Shown: in pieces, positions 9,575 to 18,006 of the stretch
Numbering within the stretch: the stretch's first letter is position 1
How the letters are laid out: every line of letters starts with the position of its first letter
From: Tyzzerella sp.
GTDB taxonomy: Bacteria; Bacillota; Clostridia; Lachnospirales; Lachnospiraceae
DNA: 64,000 bases
Direction of reading: 5' to 3'
NCBI GenBank assembly: GCA_017472665.1
Contig: JAFUOS010000026.1
Location: 1 to 64,000 of the forward strand
Made by a program: the position numbers and the translations under genes
Notes under the pieces: model-generated
Told to the model about the DNA's origin: nothing
The model's database searches: none
Seen by the model: only the letters and a program-made list of their open reading frames with translations

Positions 9575-12500
9575 ATGGCAAAGAAATTCTTTGATGTATT
9601 TCCAACATTAAAAGTAAATGAAAATATGCGCGCTCTGTTAGCAGACGTGGAAGTGACGAAAGTCGCAACCAACGCAGACAGGGATTATTTGCATGTCCAT
9701 ATGTTCAGTACTCACCTGCTCCAAAAGAAAATGGTGATGCAGTTGGAAACCGCCATCAAAGAACAACTATTTGGCATGACTCCGATTCAATTAAAAATCA
9801 TAGAATCTTATCAGCTTTCCGAGCAATACACTCCGGAAAACCTGATGAAAGAATACTACGAAAGTATTTTACTGGAAATGAAAAACAAAAGCGTTGTGGA
9901 ACACAACCTGTTTTTAAATGCAAAATACCGTTTTGAAAATGAAAACACGATGTTTTTGCAGTTTGAAGACTCCATTATAGCGGAACTGAAATCAGATACC
10001 ATCATAACGCTCCTCAAGGAAATTTTCGAAGAACGCTGTCATGTGCCAATTCGCATAGAAGTCGAGTACCAAAAAGCGAAGAAGAGCAAGATGCAGGAAC
10101 ACAATGCAATCCGTCTGCAGCAGGAAATCAATGCGATTGTAGATGAAAACGCTGCAAAGCACAAAGAAGTCCGCGAAGAAAAAGAGGCGCAGAAAGCAGA
10201 ACGGAAAGCCGCAAAAGAAGAAAAAGCGAAACAATTTGCAGCAAAGAAAGCAGAATTTTACCGGCCAGTTAAAAAATCGGATGATCCGAGTCTGGTTTAC
10301 GGACGAGATTTCGAGGGAGATGCCATCGAACTTTCGGGGGTAATGGGCGAGATGGGAGAAATCATTTTCCGAGGCAAAGTCATCAGTGCGGATACAAGAG
10401 AAATACGAAACGAAAAGACGATTTACTCGTTTGCAGTCACTGACTTTACAGACAGTATCATGGTAAAAATGTTTCTGCGAAACGAACAGCTGCCAGAGAT
10501 TTTGGGAGAGATTAAACCAGGTGCTTTCTTGAAAATCAAAGGCGTTACCAATATTGATAAATTTGATAATGAGCTTACGATTGCATCCGTGGCCGGAGTG
10601 AAGAAGATTCCAGATTTCACGGTCAAACGTAAGGATACGAGTCCGGAAAAACGTGTGGAGCTTCATTGTCATACGAAAATGAGTGATATGGATGGCGTCT
10701 CTGACGTCACGGATATCGTAAAATGTGCCCATGATTGGGGACACAAGGCGATTGCGATTACAGACCATGGTGTGGTGCAGGCTTTCCCAGATGCGAACCA
10801 TTATATTGAGAGATTGGACAAAGAGGACCCATTTAAGATTATTTATGGGGTGGAAGCATATCTGGTTGACGATTTGACAGAGATTGCTGTGCGTGCAAAG
10901 GACCAGACATTGGATGACACTTATGTGGTGTTTGATATTGAAACGACTGGATTTAGTGCAGTCACAGACCGCATCATTGAGATTGGCGCGGTGAAAGTAC
11001 AAAACGGAGAGATTGTGGACAGCTACAGCACGTTTGTAAATCCGGGCGTTCCGATTCCATTTGAAATTACGAATCTGACCAGCATCACAGACGAAATGGT
11101 GATGGATTCACCAAAAATCGACATGATTCTCCCACAGTTTCTGGAATTTGTGGGTGATGCGGTGCTCGTGGCACATAATGCCGGATTTGATGTGGGATTC
11201 ATTGAACATAACTGCAAAAATTTAGGATTGAATCACAAATATACATATTTGGACACTGTGGCATTGGCGCGTGTGTTATTGCCGACGCTAGCAAAATATA
11301 AATTGAACATCGTGGCAAAAACACTTGGTATTTCCCTGGAAAATCATCACCGCGCGGTAGATGATGCAGGTGCGACGGCAGAGATTTTTGTGAAATTCGT
11401 TCAGATGCTAAAAGAGCGTGAAATTTTTACCTTAAAAGAAGTAAATGATTTTGGGGAAACCAACCCAGATGCGATTAAAAAGATGCCGACTTACCATGCG
11501 ATTATTCTTGCGAAAAATGACGTAGGACGCGTGAATCTGTATCGCTTGATTTCCATGTCACATCTCACATATTATGCGAGAAGACCAAGGATTCCAAAGA
11601 GTGAGTTTTTGCGTCATAGAGAAGGCTTGATTATCGGTAGTGCCTGCGAAGCAGGGGAACTGTATCAGGCTTTGCTGGACCACAAACCAGAAGAAACGAT
11701 TGCCAGATTGGTGAATTTTTATGACTATTTGGAAATTCAGCCTCTTGGCAACAACCGATTTATGATAGAAAGTACGAAGCATGAAGAAATTCGCAGTGAC
11801 GAAGATTTGAAAGACATCAATCGAAAGATTGTGAAGCTGGGGGAAGAGTTCCATAAGCCGGTCGTTGGAACCTGTGATGTGCATTTCCTAAATCCGGAGG
11901 ATGAAGTATACCGCCGGATTATTATGGCAGGAAAAGGGTTTGCAGATGCAGACAATCAAGCACCGTTATATTTGCGGACAACAGAAGAAATGTTGGAAGA
12001 GTTCTCATACCTTGGCTCCAAGAAGGCGTATGAGGTTGTCATCGGCAACACGAATAAGATTGCGGATATGATTGAAAAGATTTCTCCGGTAAGACCGGAT
12101 AAATGTCCGCCAGTTATCGAAGATTCGGATAAAACACTGCGAAATATTTGCTATAACACGGCACATAGCATGTACGGGGAAGAACTGCCGCCAATCGTAG
12201 TAGAGCGTTTGGAAAGAGAACTGAACTCCATTATTTCCAATGGTTTTGCCGTGATGTATATCATTGCGCAGAAGTTGGTATGGAAATCGGTGGAGGATGG
12301 ATATTTAGTTGGTTCCCGTGGTTCCGTTGGTTCTTCGTTCGTAGCGACGATGGCCGGAATTACAGAGGTAAATCCGCTCAGTCCACATTATTATTGTACC
12401 AATTGTCACTACAGCGATTTCGAATCACCAGAAGTGCGAAAATACGCTGGTGGCTGTGGCTGGGATATGCCGGATAAAAATTGTCCAGTTTGTGGACAGC

Positions 12501-14032
12501 CGCTTGTAAAAGATGGATTTGATATTCCATTTGAAACATTCCTTGGGTTCAAAGGAAACAAAGAGCCCGATATCGACCTTAACTTTTCTGGAGACTACCA
12601 GAGTAATGCGCATAAATATACGGAAGTTATTTTCGGCGACGGACAAACCTTCCGTGCAGGAACCATTGGCACATTGGCAGATAAGACCGCTTATGGTTAT
12701 GTGAAGAATTATTACGAAGAACGGGGTAAAGGCAAGCGTAGATGTGAAATCGAACGATTGTCAGTTGGCTGCACGGGTATACGTCGAAGCACAGGACAGC
12801 ATCCGGGTGGTATTATCGTGTTGCCAATCGGGCAGGACATTAACTCGTTCACTCCGGTACAGCATCCGGCGAATGATATGACGACGGATATTGTAACGAC
12901 GCACTTTGATTACCACTCGATTGACCATAACTTGCTGAAACTCGATATTCTCGGTCATGATGATCCTACGATGATTAAAATGTTGGAAGAATTAGTGACT
13001 CAACTGACAGGAGAACAATTTATTGCGACAAAGATTAAATTGGATGACCCGGGAGTTATGCAGTTATTTGCGGATACCAGCTCCCTTGGAATTACACCGG
13101 ATGATATCGGCGGATGTCCGGTTGGATGCCTTGGAATCCCAGAGTTTGGTACGGACTTCGTTATCCAGATGGTAGTGGATACAAAGCCAAAGACGCTGTC
13201 GGATTTGATTCGAATTTCAGGACTCTCCCATGGTACCGACGTGTGGTTAAATAATGCCCAGACCTTGATTCAAGAAGGCAAGGCGACCATTTCCACAGCG
13301 ATTTGTACCCGTGATGATATCATGACGTTCCTCATTAATAACGGAATGGAAAGTGAGACGTCATTTAAAATTATGGAAGCAGTTCGAAAAGGAACTGTGG
13401 CAAAAGGAAAATGTGACAAATGGCCGGAGTGGAAGAAAGATATGCTGGCACACGGTATACCAGATTGGTATGTCTGGTCCTGTGAGCAGATTAAGTACAT
13501 GTTCCCGAAGGCGCATGCTGCGGCTTACGTTATGATGGCGTACCGTATCGCATACTGTAAAGTATATTATCCACTTGCTTATTATGCGGCATACTTTAGT
13601 ATCCGTGCAAATGCATTTTCTTACGAACTGATGTGTCAGGGAAAAGAAAGATTAGAATTCTATATTCGTGATTATAAGAAGCGTAGCGACAGTCTCACGA
13701 ACAAAGAACAAGACACGCTGAAAGATATGAGACTTGTGCAAGAAATGTATGCGAGAGGATATGAGTTCCTGCCAATTGACCTTTATCACTCTCAGGCGAC
13801 GAAATTCCAGATTGTGGATGGAAAATTGTTGCCGCCGTTCAGCAGCATTGACGGGATGGGCGATAAAGCGGCGGATGCGGTGGAAATGGCTGCAAAGGAT
13901 GGACCGTTTTTGTCGAAGGATGATTTTAGGCAGCGGACAAAGGTGAGTAAGACGGTGATTGATTTGATGGATGATTTGGGGCTGTTTGGAGATATGCCGG
14001 AGTCGAATCAGTTGTCGCTGTTTGATTTTTAA
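9575..14032 (+). CDS. polC: DNA polymerase III alpha subunit, PolC type
   Basis: A 1485-residue Gram-positive replicative polymerase. In order: N-terminal domain, a charged Lys/Glu helical linker (about 185-230), an OB-fold (about 245-345), a PHP domain beginning with ELHCHTKMSDMDG (about 361), a DEDD 3'-5' exonuclease inserted in the PHP domain (VFDIETTGFS near 452, AHNAGFD, HHRAVDDA), then palm, fingers and thumb with a zinc-type Cys cluster (CTNCHYSDFE ... CPVC, about 945-975) and PDIDLNFSG near 1000. The C-terminus QLSLFDF fits the consensus beta-clamp binding motif. Full length and intact. A terminator follows immediately. Confidence 0.97.
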   Translation: MAKKFFDVFPTLKVNENMRALLADVEVTKVATNADRDYLHVHMFSTHLLQKKMVMQLETAIKEQLFGMTPIQLKIIESYQLSEQYTPENLMKEYYESILLEMKNKSVVEHNLFLNAKYRFENENTMFLQFEDSIIAELKSDTIITLLKEIFEERCHVPIRIEVEYQKAKKSKMQEHNAIRLQQEINAIVDENAAKHKEVREEKEAQKAERKAAKEEKAKQFAAKKAEFYRPVKKSDDPSLVYGRDFEGDAIELSGVMGEMGEIIFRGKVISADTREIRNEKTIYSFAVTDFTDSIMVKMFLRNEQLPEILGEIKPGAFLKIKGVTNIDKFDNELTIASVAGVKKIPDFTVKRKDTSPEKRVELHCHTKMSDMDGVSDVTDIVKCAHDWGHKAIAITDHGVVQAFPDANHYIERLDKEDPFKIIYGVEAYLVDDLTEIAVRAKDQTLDDTYVVFDIETTGFSAVTDRIIEIGAVKVQNGEIVDSYSTFVNPGVPIPFEITNLTSITDEMVMDSPKIDMILPQFLEFVGDAVLVAHNAGFDVGFIEHNCKNLGLNHKYTYLDTVALARVLLPTLAKYKLNIVAKTLGISLENHHRAVDDAGATAEIFVKFVQMLKEREIFTLKEVNDFGETNPDAIKKMPTYHAIILAKNDVGRVNLYRLISMSHLTYYARRPRIPKSEFLRHREGLIIGSACEAGELYQALLDHKPEETIARLVNFYDYLEIQPLGNNRFMIESTKHEEIRSDEDLKDINRKIVKLGEEFHKPVVGTCDVHFLNPEDEVYRRIIMAGKGFADADNQAPLYLRTTEEMLEEFSYLGSKKAYEVVIGNTNKIADMIEKISPVRPDKCPPVIEDSDKTLRNICYNTAHSMYGEELPPIVVERLERELNSIISNGFAVMYIIAQKLVWKSVEDGYLVGSRGSVGSSFVATMAGITEVNPLSPHYYCTNCHYSDFESPEVRKYAGGCGWDMPDKNCPVCGQPLVKDGFDIPFETFLGFKGNKEPDIDLNFSGDYQSNAHKYTEVIFGDGQTFRAGTIGTLADKTAYGYVKNYYEERGKGKRRCEIERLSVGCTGIRRSTGQHPGGIIVLPIGQDINSFTPVQHPANDMTTDIVTTHFDYHSIDHNLLKLDILGHDDPTMIKMLEELVTQLTGEQFIATKIKLDDPGVMQLFADTSSLGITPDDIGGCPVGCLGIPEFGTDFVIQMVVDTKPKTLSDLIRISGLSHGTDVWLNNAQTLIQEGKATISTAICTRDDIMTFLINNGMESETSFKIMEAVRKGTVAKGKCDKWPEWKKDMLAHGIPDWYVWSCEQIKYMFPKAHAAAYVMMAYRIAYCKVYYPLAYYAAYFSIRANAFSYELMCQGKERLEFYIRDYKKRSDSLTNKEQDTLKDMRLVQEMYARGYEFLPIDLYHSQATKFQIVDGKLLPPFSSIDGMGDKAADAVEMAAKDGPFLSKDDFRQRTKVSKTVIDLMDDLGLFGDMPESNQLSLFDF

Positions 14033-14051
14033 AATAGAGAGTATAATATCA

Positions 14052-14078
14052 AAAAGGCACTTGACAAAGGTGCCTTTT
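14052..14078 (+). terminator. polC terminator
   Basis: AAAAGGCAC and GTGCCTTTT form a 9-bp stem around TTGACAAAG and end in a T-run. The loop TTGACA may double as a -35 element for the next locus. Confidence 0.8.
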
Positions 14079-14101
14079 ATGATACAATAATAAGTATCAT
14101 A
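14061..14101 (+). promoter_or_regulatory. candidate upstream promoter with overlapping palindrome, type III TA locus
   Basis: TTGACA (14061-14066), 16-base spacer and TACAAT (14083-14088). An 8+8 palindrome TATGATAC ... GTATCATA (about 14078-14101) overlaps the -10 and probable start point and could be an operator or a small stem. Confidence 0.45.
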
Positions 14102-14120
14102 AAAGAAAATTAAAAAAATG

Positions 14121-14149
14121 TTGTAAAAACTATTTTAGTTGTATATAAT
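14121..14149 (+). promoter_or_regulatory. promoter of the RNA antitoxin/toxin transcript
   Basis: TTGTAA (14121-14126), a 17-base spacer and perfect TATAAT (14144-14149). Predicted start is near 14156, just upstream of the repeat RNA. Confidence 0.7.
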
Positions 14150-14183
14150 AAAAGTGAAAACAGAATAGTTTTTCTTCATCAAT

Positions 14184-14285
14184 GATGAGTCCTGTGACGG
14201 TTCTGACAGGACGGTAAAATAAAAACTGACCGAGCGATGAGTCCTGTGACGGTTCTGACAGGACGGTAAAATAAAAACTGACCGA
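14184..14285 (+). repeat. tandem direct repeat, 2 copies, period 52 nt
   Basis: Positions 14184-14233 and 14236-14285 are identical over 50 bases, separated by two bases. They are the antitoxin units of the surrounding RNA. Confidence 0.95.
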
Positions 14286-14302
14286 ATGATGAAGAACTTC
14301 GA

Positions 14303-14327
14303 CGAGAGGTTTCGGCCTCTCGTTTTT
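14303..14327 (+). terminator. terminator between antitoxin RNA and toxin gene
   Basis: CGAGAGG / CCTCTCG with a six-base loop and TTTTT. In type III loci such a terminator lets only part of transcription read into the toxin, keeping RNA in excess. Confidence 0.88.
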
Positions 14328-14388
14328 CTGTCATTAGGTATATGTGAAGAACTCCAGAAAAATTTTTAGAGAAATATAGGGAGAAAAT

Positions 14389-14895
14389 ATGAATTTACCA
14401 GTTAATGATTTTCAAATACTCAGATTGACAGATGATTTTTATAATGCATATCCCAATCCGCCTTATTTAGAAATCTTGAAAAAGGAGCAGCGGGCATATA
14501 ATTGTATTTTGTTCCAGACTCATTATGATTATTATATATGCGTCCCTTATAGGTCTGAGATTTCCCATACATATGCGTATCGTTTTAGAAACTCGGCACG
14601 ATCAAAAAAACATAGGTCGGGGTTAGATTATACAAAGATTATAATTATAAATAAGGGGAAATATATTGATAATAAAGATGCCTTAGTGGATCAAGATGAA
14701 TATAATGAAACAATGATGAATCTCAAACGAATAAAGAGAGAGGCGTTAGAATATGTAGAAGATTATGTGGCGCATATGGAAGGAATAAAGGTTTTGCAAA
14801 CACAAGAATTTAAGAGGAGATATAGGTATTCGCCACTAAAATATTTTCATAGAGAATTGGGAATAGAGGCTGTGATGAAAAAAAGTAAGGTGTAA
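14389..14895 (+). CDS. type III toxin, TenpN/ToxN-like endoribonuclease (candidate)
   Basis: A 168-residue, Tyr- and Lys-rich cytoplasmic protein. Features reminiscent of type III toxins, especially the TenpN group, are a beta-rich N-terminal half with VPYRSEISHTYAYRF (about 52-66), GLDYTKIIIINKGKYID (about 78-94), and a helical C-terminal half ending in YSPLKYFHRELG. Known members cut RNA in a sequence-specific way and are held inactive by repeat pseudoknots of the RNA encoded just upstream; here that RNA is at 14156-14327. AGGGAG precedes the ATG. I recognise the family from these motifs and from context, not from an alignment; placement within toxN/cptN/tenpN is uncertain. An 'AbiQ-like hypothetical' is the alternative label. 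Confidence 0.7.
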   Translation: MNLPVNDFQILRLTDDFYNAYPNPPYLEILKKEQRAYNCILFQTHYDYYICVPYRSEISHTYAYRFRNSARSKKHRSGLDYTKIIIINKGKYIDNKDALVDQDEYNETMMNLKRIKREALEYVEDYVAHMEGIKVLQTQEFKRRYRYSPLKYFHRELGIEAVMKKSKV

Positions 14896-14967
14896 TTGGT
14901 CATCATGTGAAAAAATTGAAGGAAGAATATGGGTATTCGAAATAAATAGAATAGTAGAGGGTTGAGT

Positions 14968-15249
14968 ATGAGAACAACGAAAGACATGGATTATATTTTC
15001 GAACTGGATGGAACAGAGATTTTAATTGAGGCACAGCAAAAAGATACTAGAAATCATGTGATTGAGCAGTATGTAAAATGCAGAAAAGAAAAAAAGATGA
15101 CGCAGGAGCAATTGTCGCAAAGAACAGGAATCTCTCGTCCAAATATCAGCCGGTTTGAAAGTGGTAATTATAATCCGTCTCTTGAAATGATGGTGCGAAT
15201 TGCAGAAGCGTTGGGGATGAACCTTAATATCAAGTTAGAAAGCAGATAA
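14968..15249 (+). CDS. XRE-family HTH protein, HigA antitoxin-like, without visible toxin partner
   Basis: A 93-residue protein with a C-terminal HTH_3 domain (KKMTQEQLSQRTGISRPNISRFESG, about 44-68) after a 40-residue N-terminal arm, the shape of HigA-type antitoxins. The start at 14968 (ATG) is preferred over a TTG at 14962; GAGGGTTG precedes it. No RelE/HigB gene is adjacent: the 72 bases upstream have only a short unconvincing coding stretch. It sits between the type III toxin and the lysozyme gene and may be an orphan antitoxin or a regulator of either neighbour. Confidence 0.75.
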   Translation: MRTTKDMDYIFELDGTEILIEAQQKDTRNHVIEQYVKCRKEKKMTQEQLSQRTGISRPNISRFESGNYNPSLEMMVRIAEALGMNLNIKLESR

Positions 15250-15275
15250 GGAAACACAAGAGGAATTAAGGGGCT

Positions 15276-17159
15276 ATGGAGAAACTAAAGTATTTTATAC
15301 AGAATTTAACGAAGAAACAGATTTTAATCGGCATCTCGGTGCTGGCAGCTGTAGTTGTAAGCATCGCTGGTGGTATTATTTATTACGATTATCAGATGGA
15401 GATGCAGAGAGCATTAGAAGAGCAGGAAGAGAGTGCACTTGAACAGGAAATTGTCATCGATACTTCGGAAGAAGAACCAGAAGTTGTTGAGGTAATCCAG
15501 CAAATGAGGAATATTTCTTTCTCGGGAACATCGATTGAAAAAGATTTGAAAATCAAAATTGTAGATGAAAGTGCCCAATTAGTATCGGGTGTGGCCTTTA
15601 AAATCACTGTCTTCCCAGAAGGAGCAGAAGATAAAGGCAAAGACTACACCGATGAGGATATGGATGGTATTATTCACATCGAAAATATGGATGCCGGAAA
15701 ATATACCGTGAAGCTGCATGAGATGGAAAATTTCACCATTGCAGAGAATCCAATTTTGGTAGAAGTAAAGGCAAAAATAGAATATGTCAAAGTAAACGTA
15801 GCAGACGAGATTAAGAAAGAGTCGCAAGTCAATACGAAGGTGGAGGACACTGCGAAAAATAACGTGCCTGTGGAGAGTGAAATCGTCAATACTGTACCGC
15901 TTTATGAGAGTAAAATGATTGAGACTGTCGTTGAAAAGCAGAATGTTTCTACTTCCAATTTCACACCGGCTTCTGTGAGTGCATCACAAAATGAGGTTGC
16001 GATTGGGACAACGAAAATACTAATTCCACAATCGGTTACACTATATAGTTGTGGAAGTGATGCTTCAAAAAATTACACGGTAAATCTTAGTGCGATAGAA
16101 ACCAGTGAATTGTCAGCACAGAGTCTTACCTGGAGTACACAGTGGAGTATTGATAATGCGGCTATTGCAACCTTGAGTAATAGTACTGATACGGCAGTAA
16201 CGGTGGTGGCTTTGCAAAATGGCACAGCGAGTATTACTGCAACAATTTCTGATGTGGCAGGCAATGAAGTGAAAAGGTTGCAAATGTCAGTGAATGTGGG
16301 AAACTTCACTGATGATAAAACACAACTTCAAGATTTAAAAGGTAATGCATTATTTCTTGACAGTGAGGCGAAACAGATCGCAACCCTAAAAGATTACAGC
16401 ACAAGAGAAACTTTCTATGGAGCCCCAAAATATACGGGCTGGCAGACTCTCGACGGAAAAGTGTACTATTTTGATGCAAATTATCAGCCAGTAACAGGAG
16501 AACAGGTAATCGGAGGCCTCAAATACACATTTGGTGAGGACGGAAGTCTGATTGAAACACGGGAAACAAGAGGAATCGATGTTTCAAAACATCAGGGGAA
16601 AATAGATTGGAATGCGGTTGCCAATGCCGGCATTGATTTTGCGATTATCCGTGTGGGATATCGTGGCCTGGTTTATGGCACAATGGTAGAAGACGAGTGC
16701 TTTAAAACGAATATTTCAGAAGCAACAAAGGCAGGCATAAAAGTAGGGGTGTATTTTTACTCACAGGCGATTACGGAAGCGGAAGCAATAGAAGAAGCCA
16801 GTGCCGCTATAACATTAGTAAGAGGATATCATCTCGATTATCCAATTTTCATTGATACAGAAGAAGGCAAAAATGGACGTGCAAATAGTCTTAGCAGATC
16901 AGAAAGAACGAAAATTGTAAAGGCTTTTTGTGAAACTGTAAAGAATGCAGGCTATAAGCCAGGAGTATATGCTAATAAATATTGGCTTAGGGACAATTTG
17001 TATGCGTCACAATTAGAAGATTACTTCATCTGGGTTGCACAGTATAACACAGAGTGTACTTACGATGGGAAATATGACATGTGGCAGTATACATCGACCG
17101 GTTCTCTTCCTGGTATCACAGGAAACGTGGATATGAACATTTGCTATAAAGGCATCTGA
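15276..17159 (+). CDS. GH25 lysozyme-like surface protein with Ig-like domains
   Basis: A 627-residue, membrane-anchored cell-wall protein. In order: a signal anchor helix (about 16-38), an acidic linker, a prealbumin/SpaA-like domain (about 85-170), a Ser/Thr/Asn-rich linker, a Big_2-type bacterial Ig domain (about 245-345), one cell-wall-binding-type repeat (GWQTLDGKVYYFD ... GGLKYTF, about 392-425) and a C-terminal GH25 muramidase domain beginning GIDVSKHQGKIDW (about 436) with the acidic IFIDTEEG motif near 530. GH25 enzymes hydrolyse MurNAc-GlcNAc bonds in peptidoglycan. It is followed by a strong terminator. Role in wall turnover or competition is inference. Confidence 0.88.
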   Translation: MEKLKYFIQNLTKKQILIGISVLAAVVVSIAGGIIYYDYQMEMQRALEEQEESALEQEIVIDTSEEEPEVVEVIQQMRNISFSGTSIEKDLKIKIVDESAQLVSGVAFKITVFPEGAEDKGKDYTDEDMDGIIHIENMDAGKYTVKLHEMENFTIAENPILVEVKAKIEYVKVNVADEIKKESQVNTKVEDTAKNNVPVESEIVNTVPLYESKMIETVVEKQNVSTSNFTPASVSASQNEVAIGTTKILIPQSVTLYSCGSDASKNYTVNLSAIETSELSAQSLTWSTQWSIDNAAIATLSNSTDTAVTVVALQNGTASITATISDVAGNEVKRLQMSVNVGNFTDDKTQLQDLKGNALFLDSEAKQIATLKDYSTRETFYGAPKYTGWQTLDGKVYYFDANYQPVTGEQVIGGLKYTFGEDGSLIETRETRGIDVSKHQGKIDWNAVANAGIDFAIIRVGYRGLVYGTMVEDECFKTNISEATKAGIKVGVYFYSQAITEAEAIEEASAAITLVRGYHLDYPIFIDTEEGKNGRANSLSRSERTKIVKAFCETVKNAGYKPGVYANKYWLRDNLYASQLEDYFIWVAQYNTECTYDGKYDMWQYTSTGSLPGITGNVDMNICYKGI

Positions 17160-17218
17160 TAGGCAAAGTAGTTACACGCATAGTATACTGTGTGGAACTA
17201 ATGAAGAAAGAAGCCAAG

Positions 17219-17247
17219 AAAAAAGGAACCGAAACCGGTTCCTTTTT
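17219..17247. terminator. terminator after the GH25 gene
   Basis: AAAAAGGAACC / GGTTCCTTTTT hairpin with T-run, between convergent genes and able to act on both strands. Confidence 0.85.
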
Positions 17248-17318
17248 CTAATCTCATTCCATAGTTGCTTTTTAATTATGTATACTGCATATAAGTAAAA
17301 GGCCACATAAAATTTTGA

Positions 17319-17519
17319 TTAAAGTCTTACTACGTTGATAGCTTGTGGTCCTTTAGCGCCTTCAGTTACTTCATATTCAACTGCTTGACCTTCTTCCAAA
17401 GTCTTGAATCCTTCCATGTTTAAGCCTGTGTAGTGAACGAAAACGTCATTACCAGCTTCATCAGAGATGAATCCATAGCCCTTTTGGTTGTTGAACCATT
17501 TAACAGTACCTTTGTTCAT
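17319..17519 (-). CDS. cspA: cold shock protein, CspA family
   Basis: A 66-residue OB-fold protein with RNP1 (KGYGFI) and RNP2 (DVFVHY) motifs. It binds single-stranded nucleic acid and acts as an RNA chaperone. The ATG at 17519 is chosen over one at 17534 because GGGAGGG directly precedes it and [10 protein letters not shown] is the normal start. It has a long AT-rich upstream region, as is common for csp genes. One copy is seen in the window. The symbol follows family convention. Confidence 0.95.
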   Translation of the reverse strand: MNKGTVKWFNNQKGYGFISDEAGNDVFVHYTGLNMEGFKTLEEGQAVEYEVTEGAKGPQAINVVRL

Positions 17520-17626
17520 GGTTTGCCCTCCCATATAATTTATGCCTTATTAAAAAATAATACTTCATCAGATTAGCATAGCAATGTTTTGATGTCAATC
17601 TTTTGGTTAAAAAATTTTAAAAACTA

Positions 17627-17656
17627 TTGAAAAACAATGAAAAGTATTAGATAATG
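17627..17656 (+). promoter_or_regulatory. probable promoter of ptsH-ptsI
   Basis: TTGAAA (17627-17632) and GATAAT (17651-17656) with an 18-base spacer, 46 bases before the HPr start codon. Confidence 0.5.
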
Positions 17657-17701
17657 GTTTTAATGGGAAATAACCATATTTATGAGTAAAGGAGAACGAA
17701 A

Positions 17702-17959
17702 ATGAAAGAATTTAATTATGTAATTAAAGATGAATTAGGAATCCATGCAAGACCAGCAGGATTATTAGTAAAAGAAGCAGGAAAATTTCAATCTGCAATC
17801 AAAATTAAAAAAGGCGACAAAGAAGCTGATGCAAAGAGAATCTTTGGTGTAATGGGATTAGCTGTAAAATGCGCAGATGAAATTACAGTATCAGTTGACG
17901 GAGCTGACGAGGCAGAAGCTATCGCAGCATTAGAAGCATTCTTCAATGCAAACTTATAA
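17702..17959 (+). CDS. ptsH: phosphocarrier protein HPr
   Basis: An 85-residue PTS protein that takes phosphate from enzyme I on His15 (GIHARPAG) and passes it to sugar-specific EIIA domains. The normal second, regulatory site Ser46 is replaced by Arg46: the usual KSIMGVMSL motif reads KRIFGVMGL. This form therefore cannot be phosphorylated by HPr kinase at that position, which would remove the usual CcpA co-repressor function. AAGGAG precedes the ATG. ptsI follows 47 bases later, so the two form the general PTS operon. Confidence 0.95.
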   Translation: MKEFNYVIKDELGIHARPAGLLVKEAGKFQSAIKIKKGDKEADAKRIFGVMGLAVKCADEITVSVDGADEAEAIAALEAFFNANL

Positions 17960-18006
17960 GAATTATTATGAAAGAATAAAATTCATATTAAGGAATGGAA
18001 AAAGAA

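Larger units (their letters stand above)
14156..14327 (+). ncRNA. candidate type III antitoxin RNA (two 50-nt repeats with pseudoknot potential, plus terminator)
   Basis: Two copies of a 50-nt unit that are identical to each other begin at 14184 and 14236 (period 52). In each, GTCCTG pairs with CAGGAC (14189-14194/14207-14212; 14241-14246/14259-14264). The loop CGGT (14198-14201; 14250-14253) can pair with the downstream ACCG (14229-14232; 14281-14284), giving an H-type pseudoknot. Flanking TTCTTCATCA (14172-14181) and TGATGAAGAA (14287-14296) can close the pair of repeats. A terminator and then a ToxN/TenpN-like gene follow. Repeat RNA, terminator, toxin gene is the known layout of toxIN, cptIN and tenpIN loci. 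The pairings are read by eye; the family match is inference. Confidence 0.75.

Noticed and set aside
9992-11002. Long antisense frame inside polC
   Set aside because: It is a shadow of the polC reading frame with no binding site or recognisable domain.
14184-14285. Hammerhead-ribozyme-like GATGAG core and box C/D-like TGATGA/CTGA motifs in the repeat
   Set aside because: The GAAA expected after hammerhead stem II is GGTAAA here, and C/D RNAs are archaeal/eukaryotic. The toxin gene downstream explains the repeats better.
14184-14285. Possible minimal CRISPR array
   Set aside because: The two units are adjacent with only two bases between them, so there is no spacer, and no cas genes are present.
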